NCBI RefSeq assembly: GCF_009765875.1
Contig: NZ_LMUP01000003.1
Location: forward strand, 1 to 64,000
DNA length: 64,000 nt
Direction of reading: 5' to 3'
From: Pedobacter sp. L105
Lineage (GTDB): Bacteria > Bacteroidota > Bacteroidia > Sphingobacteriales > Sphingobacteriaceae
A model generated the notes under the pieces. That model worked only from the letters and a program-made list of their open reading frames with translations, searched no databases and was not told the origin of the DNA. A program made the position numbers and the translations under genes. Shown piece after piece: positions 1 through 10,177 of this stretch (its first letter is position 1; every line of letters starts with the position of its first letter).

Positions 1-3000
1 TGTGTAACAGATCCACCATCAGGATTTGCTCCCGGAGGCAGCACAAAGGCAATATTACCCAGGTCATCATATACGTAATAGGTGGATAACATTTGAAGTA
101 TAGCAGATGAGGCAGTATAATTGAAAGTCCGTTGAAGCACAACCTGCCCTTCCATATTTTTATATTCTTCTGTGGTACCACCTCTGCCGGTAGCAGACAG
201 GTTTTCATTTCTGGTTACCGTAACAGAGAGCTGGCCGGTATTGTAATAGTTGGAAGTTCCATTACCTATTTTCAGTGCCAGTACACCTGCATTGTTTACT
301 GCTTTGTAAAGCACAGCCATCCTGCTGTTAGCGGTATCTGTAAATGCGGTCAAATTATTCGAAGTATAAGCAACTCGTATGGTATGCCCTGCTGTAACAG
401 TTAAACCCGTAGTACCGGTTAATTGCCAGGCATCTCCAGAAGCACCCTGCTCAGTTAGCCTGTTTAATGGAGAAGCCTCTAAAGCCGTAACCGAATATGG
501 ACTTAACATAGAAGTTACGCCTGTTGGTGTTTGTGGGCTTTTGTAAAAGCCAGACTGACTGGTAGTGCCGGTGCCCAAAGCATCTGCTTTATAACTCCCA
601 TCACTGGTACCCTGGTACGCATAAGAAAGAAATTTAGTAGTCTCCCTGCCAAAAGCGTCATAGGCAAAGGGCTGTACAATGTCTTTTTTTAAGGGTGAGC
701 CCTTTACCTGAACCAATTGCAACCGGCGGCCTATACCATCCATATATTGCAGAGTTTCCATTACATCACAGGGACTATAACCGGTTGCTGTAGCAGAATA
801 ACCAGCATTTTTAGGCGTGTAAGTCATGATGTAGTTTTGGCTTGCTGTAGCTGCTGTAGCATACACTGGGCAATCTGTAACAGTTACCATCACAGTATTT
901 GTAGTTGCAACCACGCTATTGCTGCTCACCTGCAACTGGTAATAAGTAGTGGTCTGCAGGTTAGGGACCATATAAGTTAAGCTGGTACCTGCTGTAGTCA
1001 CACTGGCCCAGGTAGATCCGTCCGGAGAGTTGCGCCACTGATATGTATATATCCCGCTGCCGCCTGTAGGACTGCCGGGGCTTAAAGTACCCGGACTTGA
1101 ACCTGGAAGGATACTGTAACTGGATGGACTGATCGCCCCTGCTACCAGTGGTGGCGCAGCGGTCACCGTAATGGTCACACTGTTACTGGTCACACTCACC
1201 CCGTTACTGGTAAAAACCACATGATAACCAGTAGTCACTGCAACTGCACCAGGGCTATAGGTTAAACTAGTGGCACCACTAATGTTGACCGCAGCACCAC
1301 CTACCACATAACTTTGCCACTGGTAGGTATAACTGCCGTTTCCACCGGTTGGTGGAACAGCCGTTAGTTGGGTAGCGGTAGCACCGGCAACAATAGTCTG
1401 ATTCCCGCTTACTGCGCCATAAACCAGTTGCGGGTACACGGTTATAATCACCGTCGCACTGTTTACAATTACTTCGTTACTCGTCGAAATCAGACGGTAG
1501 GAAGTGGTAGCAGTTAGTGCCGCAGGTGCATAGCTGATAACTGTTGCCCCAGAAATATTGGTCCACACACCAGATACCAGGCTCTGCCATTGGTAGGCAT
1601 AGGTTCCACTACCACCTATTGGTAGCGCCGATACGAGTACAGCAGGCGTTGTACCATAATTAATGGTTTGATTACCTGGTGTAATAGCACCGGCAAAAAA
1701 TTTCGGATAAACAGTGATGATTGCAGTTGTGCTATTTACGCTAACACCGTTACTGGTAAATACCAAGCGATAAGAGGTGCTGGCAGTTAATGCAGCAGTC
1801 GAATAGGTTATAGCATTAGCTCCAGAAATATTGGTCCAGGTGCTCCCTATTAAACTTTGCCATTGGTAACTATAAGTACCGTTACCGCCTGTTGGCACTA
1901 CAGCAGTTAGTATAGCCGGTATAGTTCCGTAATTAATGGTTTGACTTCCTGTAGTTAGCGCACCTGCAACCAGCTGCGGGTAAACAGTAATTGGAACTGT
2001 ATTACTTGTTACACTAACGCCATTACTACTGGCAACCAAATGGTAAGATGCAGTAGCTGTTAATGCACCTGGAGAAAAGGTGATAGCGTTAGCTCCTGCA
2101 ACATTTGTCCAGGTGCTGCTTACAAGGCTTTGCCATTGATACGTATAGGTACCAGTGCCTCCGGTTGGAGTTGTTGAAGTAATTGCACCAGCTGTAGCCC
2201 CATAGTTTATATTTTGGCTGGTAGAGCTAACCGTTCCCGAAACTAATAGCGGGTATACATTTACAGTAGCTGAGCTGATCACATTTACAGTACTGCTGGT
2301 AGAGGAAACTAAACGGTAATAAGTGGTAGTGGTTAATAATGGGGTAGCATATACCAGTGCATTGGCTCCTAAAATATTTGAAAAGTTCATACCATCTGTT
2401 CCACTGGTCCATTGGTAAGTATAAACACCTCCACCTCCTGTCGGAGCAGTTGCAGTTAGGGTGATACCCGTATTATAATTAATATTAGGATACATTGGAG
2501 ATATAACCCCTGCTGTCAGTGGAGTATATACATTGATCACTGATGTTGGCCCGGTTACACTTACGCCATTACTGGTAGAAATAAGATGGTAATACGTATT
2601 TGCAGTAAGGCTTGCGCTGGAAGTAGTTAGCGACATCGCACCACTGATATTATTCCAGTTTGTACCGTCAGATGAAATTTGCCATTGATAGCTATAAATA
2701 CCGTTACCGCCGGTTGCTGCCAGGGAAGTAATAACCACCCCGGAAGTATTATAATTAACATTTTGTAAAGAAGGGGTCACTGTTCCTGGAACCAGCTGAG
2801 GATAAACAGTAACTGTTGATGTTGCACTGGTTACACTTACACCATTACTGGTTGAAACCAAATGATAAGAAGTTGTAGTGGTAAGGGTGGGCGTGGTATA
2901 ACTAATCCCTGTAGCTCCGGAAATATTGGCAAATGGATTGGCACCAACTGAACTTTGCCATTGATAACTATAGACTCCGCTCCCTCCAGTTGGTGTATTA

Positions 3001-4889
3001 CCAGTAAGTGTTGCGGTTGCATTGTTATTAATCGCTTGATTTGCACTGATTGTACCTGACACCAGCACGGAATAAACTGAAATTGTGATCACATTACTTA
3101 CTACACTTACTCCATTACTGGTAGATATGAGCTGGTAGGCAGTTGTAGTAGTTAAGGCACCCGGAGAACAAATTAGTGTTTGTGCACCGGAAATATTTGT
3201 CATCGCCCCACCCCCAACTGATTGTTGCCATTGGTAGGTATATGTGCCATTACCCCCGGTTGCGGCCGTTCCGTTTATGACAACAGCAGTTGACCCATTA
3301 TTTATCGTCTGCGCGCCTGTAACTGTACCAGTAGTCAACAGAGGATAAACATTTACTGTAGCTGTTGCACCCGTTGTACTGATGCCGTTACTCGTAGAAA
3401 TAAGATGATAATAGGCTACTGAAGTTTGAGCAGGCGGACTGTAACTTAATGCGTTTGCACCAGAAATACTACTCCAGTTACTGGCATCGGGGGAACTTTG
3501 CCATTGATACGTATATATGCCATTACCACCGGTAGCTGCAGCAGAGGCTATTGCAGTGCCAGCTGTGCCATAATTGATGGACTGGGTTACAGGGCTAACC
3601 GTACCTGCAACTACCGGGGGATAAATTGAGACTGTGGCAGTACCACTGGTTACGTTTACTCCGTTACTGGTTGATATTAGATGATAAGAAGAAGTTGCAC
3701 TTAATGCTCCGGGTGCATAACTTAAAGCCGTAGCACCCGAAATATTAGACCAGGTTCCACCACTTAAAATTTGCCATTGGTAAGAATATACGCCACTCCC
3801 TCCGGTAGCCGCCGATGCCGTCAAAGTAGCTGCGGTAGCACCATTGTTTATCGTCTGGCTAACCGGGGTAATACTACCGGAAACCAATAAAGGATAAACA
3901 GTTACGTAAGCTGAACTGGTTCCGGTAGAACTTCCGCTGCTCGATATTAGACGAAAATAAGTATTGGCAGTTAATGCTGCACTCGTGTAACTTAAGGATG
4001 TGGCTCCGGTAATATTTGTAAAATTAATACCATCTGTTCCGCTCGTCCATTGATAAGTATAATTACCACCACCGCCAGTTGCCGCAGCAGCCGTTAAAGT
4101 TGCTGTAGTGTTATAATTAATAGATTGGGTGGAAGGATTAATGCTTCCTCCGGCTACCGGAGTTAAAACATTTACAGTAGCTACACCACTAGTAGCAGTT
4201 AGACCACCACTGGTAACTACCACATGGTAGTACATGGTACTGCCAAGCACAGTAAGGCTACAGGTTAAACCGGTAGCTCCTGAAATAGGGGTCCAGGTAC
4301 TAGAATTTGGCGAACTTTCCCATTGGTAGGCAAATGTTCCATTACCACCCGTAGCTACTGCAGAGGTAAGCGTACCTACAATACTGTTGTAATTAACGGT
4401 CTGAGTTGCCGGAGAGATTGCACCAGGATAAATAGTAGTGGTGGGTGGAACTACAGAAGCCGTTAAACCAACCGCATCTGTTGATCCGGAGGAGTTTACT
4501 GCAGAACAATTGATATTTACACTTCCGGTATAGGTAGCAGTCCAGTGAACAGTTGCTGTTGCACCAGATTGAGTGATAGTGCCAGCAGAAGTAGGAGAAA
4601 TCGTCCAGTTATAACTTGTAGCGCCGCTAGACGCCGTTACGGTATAAGTAGAAGTAGCCGTCCCCTTAGGAATGACTGTAGGACCTGTAACATTTCCAGG
4701 CCTTCCGGGAAGGGCCGCTGCAACATTGGTGACTAGTCCTTTTGCTTTAACAGAAGATGTAGTATCAGCACTTTGTGCCTTAACTTGAATTACCAATAAA
4801 AGCAGACCGATAATAACCAGGTAAATGCTTTTAAAAAAAAGCGCAGCTGTTCTTAAATAGCTTAAAAGTAAGTATTCTTTGAGAGTCAT
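1..4889 (-). CDS. Giant exported Ig-repeat / DUF6443-like RHS (YD-repeat) protein, C-terminus beyond the window
   Basis: The minus-strand frame is open from an ATG at 4889 to base 1 without a stop, about 1629 codons, so the protein is incomplete. Residues 1-40 form a signal peptide ending near VKAQS. A PKD/Ig-like domain follows (about 60-150), then 13 Ig-like repeats (about 155-1338). The next part (about 1340-1480) has the pattern of DUF6443 domains that precede RHS bodies: YMDGIGRRLQ, then KKDIVQPFAYDAFGRETTK. YD-type text such as TTEEYKNMEGQVVLQ and YVYDDLGNIAFVLPPG runs to the edge. In this family an RHS core and a variable, often toxic, tip usually lie C-terminal; here they are not visible. 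It starts 66 nt after the stop of the 1404-aa gene and is probably co-transcribed with it. Surface shell or polymorphic toxin is inference. Confidence 0.88.
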   Translation of the reverse strand, partial: MTLKEYLLLSYLRTAALFFKSIYLVIIGLLLLVIQVKAQSADTTSSVKAKGLVTNVAAALPGRPGNVTGPTVIPKGTATSTYTVTASSGATSYNWTISPTSAGTITQSGATATVHWTATYTGSVNINCSAVNSSGSTDAVGLTASVVPPTTTIYPGAISPATQTVNYNSIVGTLTSAVATGGNGTFAYQWESSPNSSTWTPISGATGLTCSLTVLGSTMYYHVVVTSGGLTATSGVATVNVLTPVAGGSINPSTQSINYNTTATLTAAAATGGGGNYTYQWTSGTDGINFTNITGATSLSYTSAALTANTYFRLISSSGSSTGTSSAYVTVYPLLVSGSITPVSQTINNGATAATLTASAATGGSGVYSYQWQILSGGTWSNISGATALSYAPGALSATSSYHLISTSNGVNVTSGTATVSIYPPVVAGTVSPVTQSINYGTAGTAIASAAATGGNGIYTYQWQSSPDASNWSSISGANALSYSPPAQTSVAYYHLISTSNGISTTGATATVNVYPLLTTGTVTGAQTINNGSTAVVINGTAATGGNGTYTYQWQQSVGGGAMTNISGAQTLICSPGALTTTTAYQLISTSNGVSVVSNVITISVYSVLVSGTISANQAINNNATATLTGNTPTGGSGVYSYQWQSSVGANPFANISGATGISYTTPTLTTTTSYHLVSTSNGVSVTSATSTVTVYPQLVPGTVTPSLQNVNYNTSGVVITSLAATGGNGIYSYQWQISSDGTNWNNISGAMSLTTSSASLTANTYYHLISTSNGVSVTGPTSVINVYTPLTAGVISPMYPNINYNTGITLTATAPTGGGGVYTYQWTSGTDGMNFSNILGANALVYATPLLTTTTYYRLVSSTSSTVNVISSATVNVYPLLVSGTVSSTSQNINYGATAGAITSTTPTGGTGTYTYQWQSLVSSTWTNVAGANAITFSPGALTATASYHLVASSNGVSVTSNTVPITVYPQLVAGALTTGSQTINYGTIPAILTAVVPTGGNGTYSYQWQSLIGSTWTNISGANAITYSTAALTASTSYRLVFTSNGVSVNSTTAIITVYPKFFAGAITPGNQTINYGTTPAVLVSALPIGGSGTYAYQWQSLVSGVWTNISGATVISYAPAALTATTSYRLISTSNEVIVNSATVIITVYPQLVYGAVSGNQTIVAGATATQLTAVPPTGGNGSYTYQWQSYVVGGAAVNISGATSLTYSPGAVAVTTGYHVVFTSNGVSVTSNSVTITVTAAPPLVAGAISPSSYSILPGSSPGTLSPGSPTGGSGIYTYQWRNSPDGSTWASVTTAGTSLTYMVPNLQTTTYYQLQVSSNSVVATTNTVMVTVTDCPVYATAATASQNYIMTYTPKNAGYSATATGYSPCDVMETLQYMDGIGRRLQLVQVKGSPLKKDIVQPFAYDAFGRETTKFLSYAYQGTSDGSYKADALGTGTTSQSGFYKSPQTPTGVTSMLSPYSVTALEASPLNRLTEQGASGDAWQLTGTTGLTVTAGHTIRVAYTSNNLTAFTDTANSRMAVLYKAVNNAGVLALKIGNGTSNYYNTGQLSVTVTRNENLSATGRGGTTEEYKNMEGQVVLQRTFNYTASSAILQMLSTYYVYDDLGNIAFVLPPGANPDGGSVT
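875..4425 (-). repeat. Thirteen tandem ~273-bp coding repeats (Ig-like domains)
   Basis: Thirteen units of about 90 residues each lie inside the giant RHS gene. A consensus unit starts like 'xISPxxQTINYGTT', contains 'PTGGNGTYTYQWQS', 'WTNISGATxLSY' and 'SYHLISTSNGVSVTS', and ends '...VTVYPQLVAG'. Units differ by many substitutions but keep length and core motifs. Two units (nos. 2 and 8) share a variant core, 'QWTSGTDGxNF', which suggests segmental copying. Such Ig/SprB-like repeats normally act as stalks or adhesion modules of cell-surface proteins. Confidence 0.85.
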
Positions 4890-4955
4890 ATGATTGATAA
4901 TGAAGCGTTATTTCTTGAACATTTTACTACGGTAATAGCGGCTATAGATAAGTAT

Positions 4956-7900
4956 TTATTGGCCTTGATAATGGTAACTTAGGTGCTTAACGATATTCTT
5001 GTCTTTATCACGGGTATTCATTAACCGTTGCAAGCCATCATATTCATAATGGGTACTATTTCCCTTTTCATCAGCAGCACTGGTTATCCCGATTAGTGGA
5101 TCATAAGTGTATGATAACATTTGAGCGGTTGCCGGGTACAATCTTAAATCATCTAGTAAGAGTCCGCTGGTACCGCTTACAGTAACCGTTGTTTGCCCGG
5201 TTAGTGTTAATTGATGTTCATAATAATGCCAGCCGTTATTATCTGTGTTGCCTGCTATAACAGGTGCTATACCGTTTACGGCAAGTGCTCCGCTTGCCCA
5301 GTAAGATATAATGTATGTACCTGCAGGCATGCTACAGGTAACACTACCAGAGCCTATGCTGTAAATTGCAGTTCCAGAATGCACCGTAAGCGTTGAAGTA
5401 ACCGCCGTTGTATTTATACCTGCACTTGCAAAGTTCCAGTTACCAGAGCTGGTTATCCCATCTTCAAATCCGGTGTAAGCTATTTGGGAAGAAAGTGCAT
5501 TCTTGATCTCAGCTATTGGGTATTGCTGATTGTAACCCCAAATGAAGGATTCTTGCGGACCGGCAGTTTGATGGTAGGAAATCAGGTTTCCTGAGGTATT
5601 GTAATTATCGTAATTCATTTTACTAACCAGGTAAGTATTTGGCTGACCTGTGTAAGTACTATATGGTACACCGCTTGTAAAAAAACCCGAAAATGTTTTT
5701 CCCATCTGTGTAGTATTACCTAAGGTTTTGAATACTGCTTTGTGCACAGAGGTCATGTATTCCGTTCCTGAAATATGATCTGCTAAGGTTCCATCTACTT
5801 CAACTGGTATGATCTGATTATTCTGCTGCATTATTAGCAATGCTTTTACAGAATCAACTGCAGAGGAAAACTGGTTATTGTAGCAATTGGCATAAGATGT
5901 TAAACCTTGGTTATAGGTGTTAACTGCCGCAGCAACTGCAGATCTGTATGACGACTTTAGGGTGCCGTACTGATTGTATAAACTAATCATTGTGGCATCA
6001 TTCAGGCTATAGTTTTTACCAGCAATACAGGCACTATAATCTGAACCGCCTGTATTCCCCTGGGCCAGGCAACTCCCCAAAATGCCCCATCTTCTAAAAA
6101 CATCTCCAATCCATTGATTGTAAATAGGCAAAGACTGCGCATCAAAAGTGGTCTTTAAACTGGCAATTGTAGATTTTAAAGTAGCCAGGTAGCTGGCAGG
6201 AGAATTACAGGCATCTAATGGATAATCTGTAGTATAAACGATTCTCTCTATCGCTTTGTCTAAATTACTTTTGATGGTTTCAGTTCTGGTGAGCATTAAA
6301 TGGCCTGCATTTTCATAGAAGTAATTGGTCTGCGAGCTGGTTGGACTTGCACCATTTAAATCATATTCTGTAGTTAAAGTACTTGTTAAAGCATTGCGAT
6401 AATTGATTTGGCCGATTAATGAGACATGGTAAGTGTTCCCATTCCATATTTCGGGCCCATTGATCATGCCATCAAACTCTCTTTTATCAATTGATGATGC
6501 TGAATAATTGGGTAATCCCGCTGCCATAGGCTTAAAGTCATCCCAGCTGTAAAGACGGTTAACGGTAAATGTGAGTGTAGTATCTTGTAAGGCGGGGAAA
6601 AGATCTGCATAGGTGTTTTGAACATCCTTAATCAGCGTAAAAGTACTGCCTGTACCTTTATACGTTCTCTGTTCGAGCAATTGATTCCGTCTCCACGAAT
6701 TATTTATCCTTACATAGGAGAAGGTGCTTGTAGAATCATCTTTGGACTGGTTAAAATCATAAACTATTTTTCCGGTTGAATTACCGTTTTGATCATCCTG
6801 GTATTCTTCTACTTCCTTATAGGCCAGAGAACCGTCAGAGGCACCAGCCATAGAAATGGTGAAATTCTCCGTGTAATTTTGCACATAAGGAAGCAAAATA
6901 GGGCTATAACTATATTGCCAGCTTCCAAAGGGTAATTGGTACTTTAAAAAAGTATAACCTTGCCCTGCACTACTAAAGTCCCCGGTAAAAATTCCGGATA
7001 CGTAATAAGGCAATTTATAATTATACCGCTTGGTGGTTAAAACAGTATTATTAATATCTCTGTTAATCACCCGCTTTACCCGCAGCCCCCCGGTAAGGAC
7101 CAGGTCTGAATGCGGGGTGCTGACCACACTGAGCAGACCGGCATGTGAAAGCGTAGCTTCCATATGGTATATGGGTGTCTGGGTACCGGTACCCGGACTG
7201 GGAAAATAAAAATGATAATTGTGTCCGGCAATCAGACTAACTGATGCAAAGCTGGAATAAGGTAATGCCGGTGTTCCCGATGACCCTAAAAAGGAGACGT
7301 AGGTACCAGGACTACCACTGGTAATATCATAGATATATACCTGTGGCAAATTTTGCAGGCAGTTACTGCTACACCCACTGGTAATGGAAAGCTGCAGATT
7401 GGCCTGTATGGTTTGGCTTGCAGTAAAGGTTTGATCGGTAGAGGTAGAATTATATAAACCTATAGTAGATAAATGATAAGATTGAAAGGTACTGTCACTG
7501 GTATTGTAATTTCTGGTAGTCTGATTAGGCTCAAACTGAAATTCAGTTGATCCGCCTACAGGATATTGAATACTTTTTATCGTACCGGCAATCAGCCTGG
7601 TAGAATCCGGGACCCGACTGGAAGATGTGCCTATTGGATTGGAGATAATGAGATCTGTATTTGCTTTACCATTCCAGTACCCCCAGAAATCCTGGCCATA
7701 TTCTCCTAAATAGGCAATTTGACCAGTGTTTTGATATGTGTTATACGTGAAATTATAAGGTGGGTTAGAAACACTTGTACCATCTGGATTGATACCTTCT
7801 TCTGTGATTTGATCTAGCCGCAGCCGTCTGCTCAATGTACTATCTCCGGTACCGACAAGAATTTGCGATGCGGTCATATTGGAAGTAAAATAAGACTGGT

Positions 7901-9170
7901 TCATGTTTAGCCGCTTCAGTTCTTTAAACTGGCCTGCTTTGGACTGATAGATCCTGATCCTTGTTAATCTGAAGGTGCCTCTGTCTAGACGACTGCTGTA
8001 TTCAAATACTACTTTTCCATTTTTAAAATCAATCTCCGATAAGTTAATATTATTTGTAGTAGCAGTAGATTGTGAAGTGTTACTTGTTGGTGATTTGAAA
8101 ACGCCGCCGTATGCACTTTGAGAGTAATACATATTAGTACTTTTAGCCAGGTAATTGGATATGTTACTAGCATTATATTGACTGGCATATTTAAAATAAA
8201 TTGTATCTGTAAGATCTGCAGATATCATTTCTGTTAAATACCAGGCGGTTACATTTGTCCCGGTTTCTGAAGCTGAAGTATAACCAACCAGATGACCTGA
8301 CTGATCCATATAATTATTAGCTGATGTAGTGAGGGTATGTGAGGTTTCTGTCGCTGCACTATTGTCTTTTACCGACCTGCCAAATACATAGGCCATCCCG
8401 TCTGTATCATGGATCACAAAACTATCTCCGCTGCTACCATTAAGCTCAGTGTACTGTATTTTTAGCGGAGAGTAAGGTATAGTTGTAAAACTAGCTGCAA
8501 GGGAAGAATCTACTGTATTTCTTAAAATAAACTTTCCGCTTTTACCCTTAAAGTTAAAAAAGAAGTCGTCCGGCTGCCCGTCATATTTTTGCACACCACT
8601 CTGGGTGGGTGCCATAGAAAGCCGCCCGTAATAATAACGCTGCTCATCATTCATAGAATCTAAATTCGCCGGACTAGTACTTAATTCCGGACTGGCATGA
8701 GCACCTTTTACCACTACTTTATGTTTATAACCATTGGGATCAAAATCTGGCAGATCATTGATTTGACGTGTAATGGCGCCGCCTGCATTTAAAGTCCATC
8801 CTAATCCTGTTGTGGTTGCCTGCTCATGCACCTTAATTCCATTGGCATGGTAGCTAAGGCTAATAGGAAGAGACATTTTGGGCGTTTTAATTTCATACAA
8901 TGGGATTGAAATACCAGGTGTTCCATTGGTATAGGAGATTGGGTAAGTACCATAAGTCCCTAAGGCCATAGCGTTAGCTGATGGCAGATTTGGAAAGGGT
9001 AAGGTAACACCGGGTACCGGAACCTGTGCGAAACTTTTTAAACCGGACATGACCAGTAAAAAAATAAGTATAGCGGTGTTTTTTACGATGAACGAATAAA
9101 GTCCAAAGAGTTGCAATTTTAAAGCTACGAACGTTGTTTCTGTAGAAACAATGTCTTCATTTTTCATCAT
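4956..9170 (-). CDS. Exported RHS/YD-repeat family wall-type protein (1404 aa)
   Basis: The 1404-aa protein has an unusually long n-region before a hydrophobic stretch (about residues 29-45), with likely cleavage after SFAQ. The start of the mature protein, with GTPGISIPLYEI and LPISLSYHANGIKVHEQAT, is typical of the N-terminal part of Bacteroidota RHS-like proteins. The end has YD-repeat text: MLSYTYDPLIGITSAADEKG and THYEYDGLQRL. It has no RHS core or toxin tip. The middle is Thr/Ser/Tyr-rich beta-type sequence with a helical insert of about 120 residues (near 1010-1130) containing several Cys. It is the first gene of the operon with the Ig-repeat RHS gene 66 nt downstream. Function is unknown; family membership is fairly sure, and a role as partner or carrier of the second protein is inference. 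Confidence 0.82.
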   Translation of the reverse strand: MMKNEDIVSTETTFVALKLQLFGLYSFIVKNTAILIFLLVMSGLKSFAQVPVPGVTLPFPNLPSANAMALGTYGTYPISYTNGTPGISIPLYEIKTPKMSLPISLSYHANGIKVHEQATTTGLGWTLNAGGAITRQINDLPDFDPNGYKHKVVVKGAHASPELSTSPANLDSMNDEQRYYYGRLSMAPTQSGVQKYDGQPDDFFFNFKGKSGKFILRNTVDSSLAASFTTIPYSPLKIQYTELNGSSGDSFVIHDTDGMAYVFGRSVKDNSAATETSHTLTTSANNYMDQSGHLVGYTSASETGTNVTAWYLTEMISADLTDTIYFKYASQYNASNISNYLAKSTNMYYSQSAYGGVFKSPTSNTSQSTATTNNINLSEIDFKNGKVVFEYSSRLDRGTFRLTRIRIYQSKAGQFKELKRLNMNQSYFTSNMTASQILVGTGDSTLSRRLRLDQITEEGINPDGTSVSNPPYNFTYNTYQNTGQIAYLGEYGQDFWGYWNGKANTDLIISNPIGTSSSRVPDSTRLIAGTIKSIQYPVGGSTEFQFEPNQTTRNYNTSDSTFQSYHLSTIGLYNSTSTDQTFTASQTIQANLQLSITSGCSSNCLQNLPQVYIYDITSGSPGTYVSFLGSSGTPALPYSSFASVSLIAGHNYHFYFPSPGTGTQTPIYHMEATLSHAGLLSVVSTPHSDLVLTGGLRVKRVINRDINNTVLTTKRYNYKLPYYVSGIFTGDFSSAGQGYTFLKYQLPFGSWQYSYSPILLPYVQNYTENFTISMAGASDGSLAYKEVEEYQDDQNGNSTGKIVYDFNQSKDDSTSTFSYVRINNSWRRNQLLEQRTYKGTGSTFTLIKDVQNTYADLFPALQDTTLTFTVNRLYSWDDFKPMAAGLPNYSASSIDKREFDGMINGPEIWNGNTYHVSLIGQINYRNALTSTLTTEYDLNGASPTSSQTNYFYENAGHLMLTRTETIKSNLDKAIERIVYTTDYPLDACNSPASYLATLKSTIASLKTTFDAQSLPIYNQWIGDVFRRWGILGSCLAQGNTGGSDYSACIAGKNYSLNDATMISLYNQYGTLKSSYRSAVAAAVNTYNQGLTSYANCYNNQFSSAVDSVKALLIMQQNNQIIPVEVDGTLADHISGTEYMTSVHKAVFKTLGNTTQMGKTFSGFFTSGVPYSTYTGQPNTYLVSKMNYDNYNTSGNLISYHQTAGPQESFIWGYNQQYPIAEIKNALSSQIAYTGFEDGITSSGNWNFASAGINTTAVTSTLTVHSGTAIYSIGSGSVTCSMPAGTYIISYWASGALAVNGIAPVIAGNTDNNGWHYYEHQLTLTGQTTVTVSGTSGLLLDDLRLYPATAQMLSYTYDPLIGITSAADEKGNSTHYEYDGLQRLMNTRDKDKNIVKHLSYHYQGQ

Positions 9171-9610
9171 GATTTTAAGATAAAATCACCTTCAGACAAG
9201 ATCACAAATCAAGAACACAATAGCAGTTGTTGAGAGGCGCGTTATATACTTTGTTAATTAAAAATAAACATAGTATTTATTTATTAGAAATAAAAGTTTT
9301 TTTATTTTTAATAAATAAATACTGATAAAATCAATCATAATAATGAAAAACAATATTTAAAAAACAGAAAAAAATATATATCATAATAAGATACAAATAC
9401 TAAGAATACTCCTGTTAAATTTTAAACAGAACCATTCTAGGAGCCTGTCGGACTTGATTGTCTAATCTTAATTTAAGCAACTCAGGAAGAGGATTTTTGA
9501 ATTATGAATCACCGTTAAGAAATTACTGTTCCGTTATTTGATATGAACGGAACAGTAAAAATATCTAGTGTAGTTAGTCCTGCTCATAATATTGCCTATT
9601 TATATTACAG
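9171..9610. other. Gene-free AT-rich stretch upstream of the RHS operon, with IS-end-like sequence
   Basis: Bases 9240-9420 are very AT-rich and should contain the promoter of the minus-strand RHS operon, but I see no good TAnnTTTG box. Near 9440 the sequence AGGAGCCTGTCGGACTT resembles the terminal repeat style of IS1182-type elements and may be the downstream end of the broken IS. No coding potential was seen. Confidence 0.4.
9524..9557. terminator. 12-bp perfect inverted repeat downstream of the transposase fragment
   Basis: TACTGTTCCGTT and its exact complement are separated by a 10-base loop. It lies 54 bases after the stop of the minus-strand transposase fragment. The T-run on the minus side is weak, so it may be a terminator or part of the IS end rather than an operator. 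Confidence 0.4.
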
Positions 9611-10177
9611 TCAGTAACGAAGCCCTGTTAATTTTAAATTAAACATTCTTTTTAAATTATAGGCACTGCATATCATCAACGATTCATTATTGGTTTGCTG
9701 TTCCCCTCTAAGTAAAAATCGCCTAAAGCCCAGTACTTTCTTAATAATCCCAAAAACCGGTTCAACAATTTGTTTCCTTTTCTTATAAATCTCTCTTCCC
9801 TGATCCGTTTTCAGGCGCTCGGTCATTTTTCCTTTTACGTTCACAGCGGTGTTTGCTGGTGCTGCCTTGCCTAGGTGATTTTCCAGGAAACTGTGTTCAT
9901 CTTCCTCTGCATTAGGACAAACAATAGGTTCCAGACCAAGTCCCTGAGCTTTAATCACATTCGATTCGCTATAATAGCCACTATCTGCTACTGCTATTTT
10001 GATGGTACCCGGTTCAACCGGGACAGCATTGATGGCAGGAATAATTTCTTGCTTTTCGTTGCCATGGTTTAAACCAAGTTCAGTAGCTAAATACTCCTGT
10101 TTAATCCCTCTGATTTCTCGAATACCACTAACCTTTCTGCCAATGTGCATTTTGCTAGATTTTGCAGGTATTTCCAT
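9611..10177 (-). pseudogene. Chimeric remnant: XRE-type HTH start fused to IS1182-like transposase C-terminus
   Basis: The first ~37 residues match the opening of XRE/Cro-type HTH regulators (MHIGRKVSGIREIRG, then QEYLATELGL). From about residue 38 the sequence is the end of an IS1182-type DDE transposase: EIIPAINAVPVEPG, VADSGYYSESN, then VEPVFGIIKKVLGFRRFLLR, which carries the final conserved Glu. The front half of the transposase, with the first catalytic Asp, is absent. The junction near base 10066 is in frame, so a 179-188 aa product could still be made (ATG at 10177 or 10150). The simplest reading is an IS copy inserted into an HTH gene and then partly deleted. A functional transposase is very unlikely. 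Confidence 0.75.

Noticed and set aside
875..4425. Regular repeats in the first 4.4 kb could suggest a CRISPR-like or satellite array
   Set aside because: The period is about 273 bp and the frame is open throughout; the units translate to Ig-like domains with synonymous-type variation. There are no short conserved repeats with unique spacers.
9240..9420. Replication origin or curved regulatory DNA in the very AT-rich stretch
   Set aside because: No DnaA-box clusters or repeats were recognised; AT-rich promoter-type spacer explains it.
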